NCBI GenBank assembly: GCA_023437345.1
Contig: JAEZGC010000113.1
Location: 1-13,629 of the forward strand
Direction of reading: 5' to 3'
Origin: Actinomycetes bacterium
Lineage (GTDB): Bacteria; Actinomycetota; Actinomycetes; Propionibacteriales; Propionibacteriaceae
DNA length: 13,629 nt
In this document: in pieces, positions 12,215 through 13,629 of the stretch
Layout: every line of letters starts with the position of its first letter
How positions within the stretch are numbered: position 1 is the stretch's first letter
The notes under the pieces: generated by a model
Seen by the model: the letters and a program-made list of their open reading frames with translations, nothing else
Told to the model about the DNA's origin: nothing
Database searches by the model: none
Translations under genes and position numbers: made by a program

Positions 12215-13629
12215 AGGAACAGGCTCCCGATCTGGAACACGGCCACCGCCAGCGACCAGGCGACCACCAGCTGCAGGCCGATGCCGAACAGCGTCCACCG
12301 CGGCCCGATCTCGCGCCACTGGGTGGCGACGGTGGCGACGCAGGCGGTGTAGGACATCATGAAGACGAGGAACGCCAGCGCGGCCGGGATCGGGTGGCCG
12401 CCTGACGACTCGGTGAAGTCGGCCACCAGCCGGTCCCCCAGCGCACCCGCCTCGCCCTCCTCGGGCTCGTCGACGGCGTGGGTCTGCGCCCACGACGAGA
12501 TGACCGCCTCCTTGGCCACGAACCCGACCACCAGCGCCGAGGTGGTCTCCCACTTGGCGAAACCGGTGGGGCCGAAGACCGGGGTGATGGCCTGGGCTGC
12601 GACGCCGTAGGCGGAGTCCTCGACCGGGGTGTCGGCGAAACCGCCGCCGCCCTGGACCGGGATCGCCTGCAGCAGCCAGACCGCTGCGATGGTGACCACG
12701 ATGATGCCGGACGCGGTCTGCAGGAAGCCCTTCAACCGCACCCAGGTCACTGACGCGGTGAGCCGCAAGGTGGGCACCTGGTAGGGCGGCAGGTCGATCA
12801 CCAGAGGCTCTATCGACTGCCGGCGCCACAGCGTGTGTCGCAGCGCCAGTCCGGTCAGGACGATGATCACTATCGACGCCAGGTACATCGCGAACACCAC
12901 GGTGCCGGCGTTGGGGCCGAAGAACGCCACCCCGACCATCACGAACACGGTGAGCCGCGCGGTGCAGGCGGTGAACGGCACCAGCAGCGCAGTCAGCACG
13001 CGCTGCCCGGCGTCGGGCAGCACCCGGGTGGCCGAGACCGCGGGGACATTGCAGCCGTAGCCGACGATCAGCGGGAGGAAGGCGCGGCCGGGCAGCCCGA
13101 TCGCCCGCATCACCCGGTCGGTGACCACCGCGGCGCGGGCCAGGTAGCCGGAGTCCTCCAGCAGCGCCAGCAGGATGAACATCAGCGTCATCAAGGGCAC
13201 GAAGGTGAGCAGCGCGCCGACGCCGGCGATCAGGCCGTCCACCAGCAGCCCTTCGACCCAGGTTCCGCCGAGCCCGACGGCGGCCAGCACGGCGGCGGCG
13301 CCGTCCGAGATCGGCCCCGACACCAGGCCGTCCAGCCCGTCCTGCAATGGCGCGGCAACCACGGTGGTGACCTGGAAGACCAGCCACATCACGGCGAGGA
13401 AGATCAGCGGGCCGATCACCGGCGCGGTCAGCCAGCGGTCGATCCGGTCGGAGAAGGTATGTCCGGCGCGGCCGGGCTCGGTGGCCGCGGCCTGGGCGGT
13501 CACCGCCACCCAGGCGAACCTGTCATCGTCGATCTCGAGCGGGTGGGCACCGGCCGGCAGGTGCGGCCGGGGCGCGGGAACCTGCGTGCGCAGCGCGGCC
13601 CGCGCCGCGTCGGCCAGGGCAGTCAGGCC
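12211..13629 (-). CDS. feoB: Ferrous iron transporter FeoB, 3' part (5' end outside window)
   Basis: The last 472 residues are visible; the frame stays open to the window edge, and the first visible residues (HLPAGAHPLEIDDDRFAW region) are the linker after the missing G-protein domain. Internal GTGs such as 13509 are not the start. Membrane-domain motifs are LLEDSGYLAR (about residues 157-166 of the visible part), first gate GYGCNVPAVS (Cys193), PFTACTARLTVF (Cys222), FVAKEAVISSWAQ, and second gate MSYTACVATVATQWRE (Cys430). FeoB imports Fe(II) across the inner membrane with its cytoplasmic GTPase domain. The charged loop between residues 384 and 400 (DEPEEGEAG) is cytoplasmic or periplasmic connector sequence. 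The downstream FeoC-like gene overlaps by 4 nt. feoA, if present, would lie outside the window. Confidence 0.96.
   Translation of the reverse strand, partial: GLTALADAARAALRTQVPAPRPHLPAGAHPLEIDDDRFAWVAVTAQAAATEPGRAGHTFSDRIDRWLTAPVIGPLIFLAVMWLVFQVTTVVAAPLQDGLDGLVSGPISDGAAAVLAAVGLGGTWVEGLLVDGLIAGVGALLTFVPLMTLMFILLALLEDSGYLARAAVVTDRVMRAIGLPGRAFLPLIVGYGCNVPAVSATRVLPDAGQRVLTALLVPFTACTARLTVFVMVGVAFFGPNAGTVVFAMYLASIVIIVLTGLALRHTLWRRQSIEPLVIDLPPYQVPTLRLTASVTWVRLKGFLQTASGIIVVTIAAVWLLQAIPVQGGGGFADTPVEDSAYGVAAQAITPVFGPTGFAKWETTSALVVGFVAKEAVISSWAQTHAVDEPEEGEAGALGDRLVADFTESSGGHPIPAALAFLVFMMSYTACVATVATQWREIGPRWTLFGIGLQLVVAWSLAVAVFQIGSLFL

Overview
The window is GC-rich, with codons ending mostly in G or C, many GTG starts and several genes that begin just after a TANNNT -10 box with no Shine-Dalgarno. 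This points to an actinobacterium. The murI/rph/rdgB neighbourhood and the actinobacterial-type FeoB, DinB and DUF3618 proteins agree. A member of the Propionibacteriales is plausible, but I cannot fix the genus by reading alone.

Left part (1-4060): tRNA-Lys(CTT) is followed by a perfect 18-bp terminator hairpin. Next is a divergent pair, a small DUF3618 membrane protein (-) and a Bcp/PrxQ peroxiredoxin (+) that lacks the usual resolving cysteine. A large cytoplasmic GH63/MGH1-like glycoside hydrolase (+) follows. It ends one base short of the 3' end of tRNA-Leu(TAG), which lies on the opposite strand.

Middle part (4061-9300): an alanine dehydrogenase / N5-(carboxyethyl)ornithine synthase-family enzyme (+) converges on dinB, and the two genes share one CTAG for their stop codons. 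dinB is the last gene of a minus-strand run rph-rdgB-thyA-dfrA-dinB. This run covers RNA 3'-end trimming, removal of non-canonical purine NTPs, dTMP synthesis, folate recycling and translesion synthesis. rph/rdgB and rdgB/thyA overlap by 4 nt, dfrA has its own probable leaderless promoter, and dinB follows dfrA after 6 nt.

Right part (9301-13629): the most unusual gene lies between murI and rph. It encodes a membrane-anchored collagen-like protein with a charged Gly-X-Y block, a possible carbohydrate-binding insert, a second Pro-rich Gly-X-Y block and a phage tail-collar-like C-terminal domain. It interrupts a gene order (murI ... rph-rdgB) that is otherwise typical of actinobacteria. Upstream of murI is a 47-codon plus-strand gene of unknown function. 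The window ends with the 3' part of feoB overlapping a small FeoC-like winged-helix protein with four cysteines, a ferrous iron uptake operon.

I found no CRISPR array, insertion sequence, prophage or obvious defence system. Most of the window is housekeeping. The collagen-like/tail-collar gene is the best candidate for something accessory and little described.
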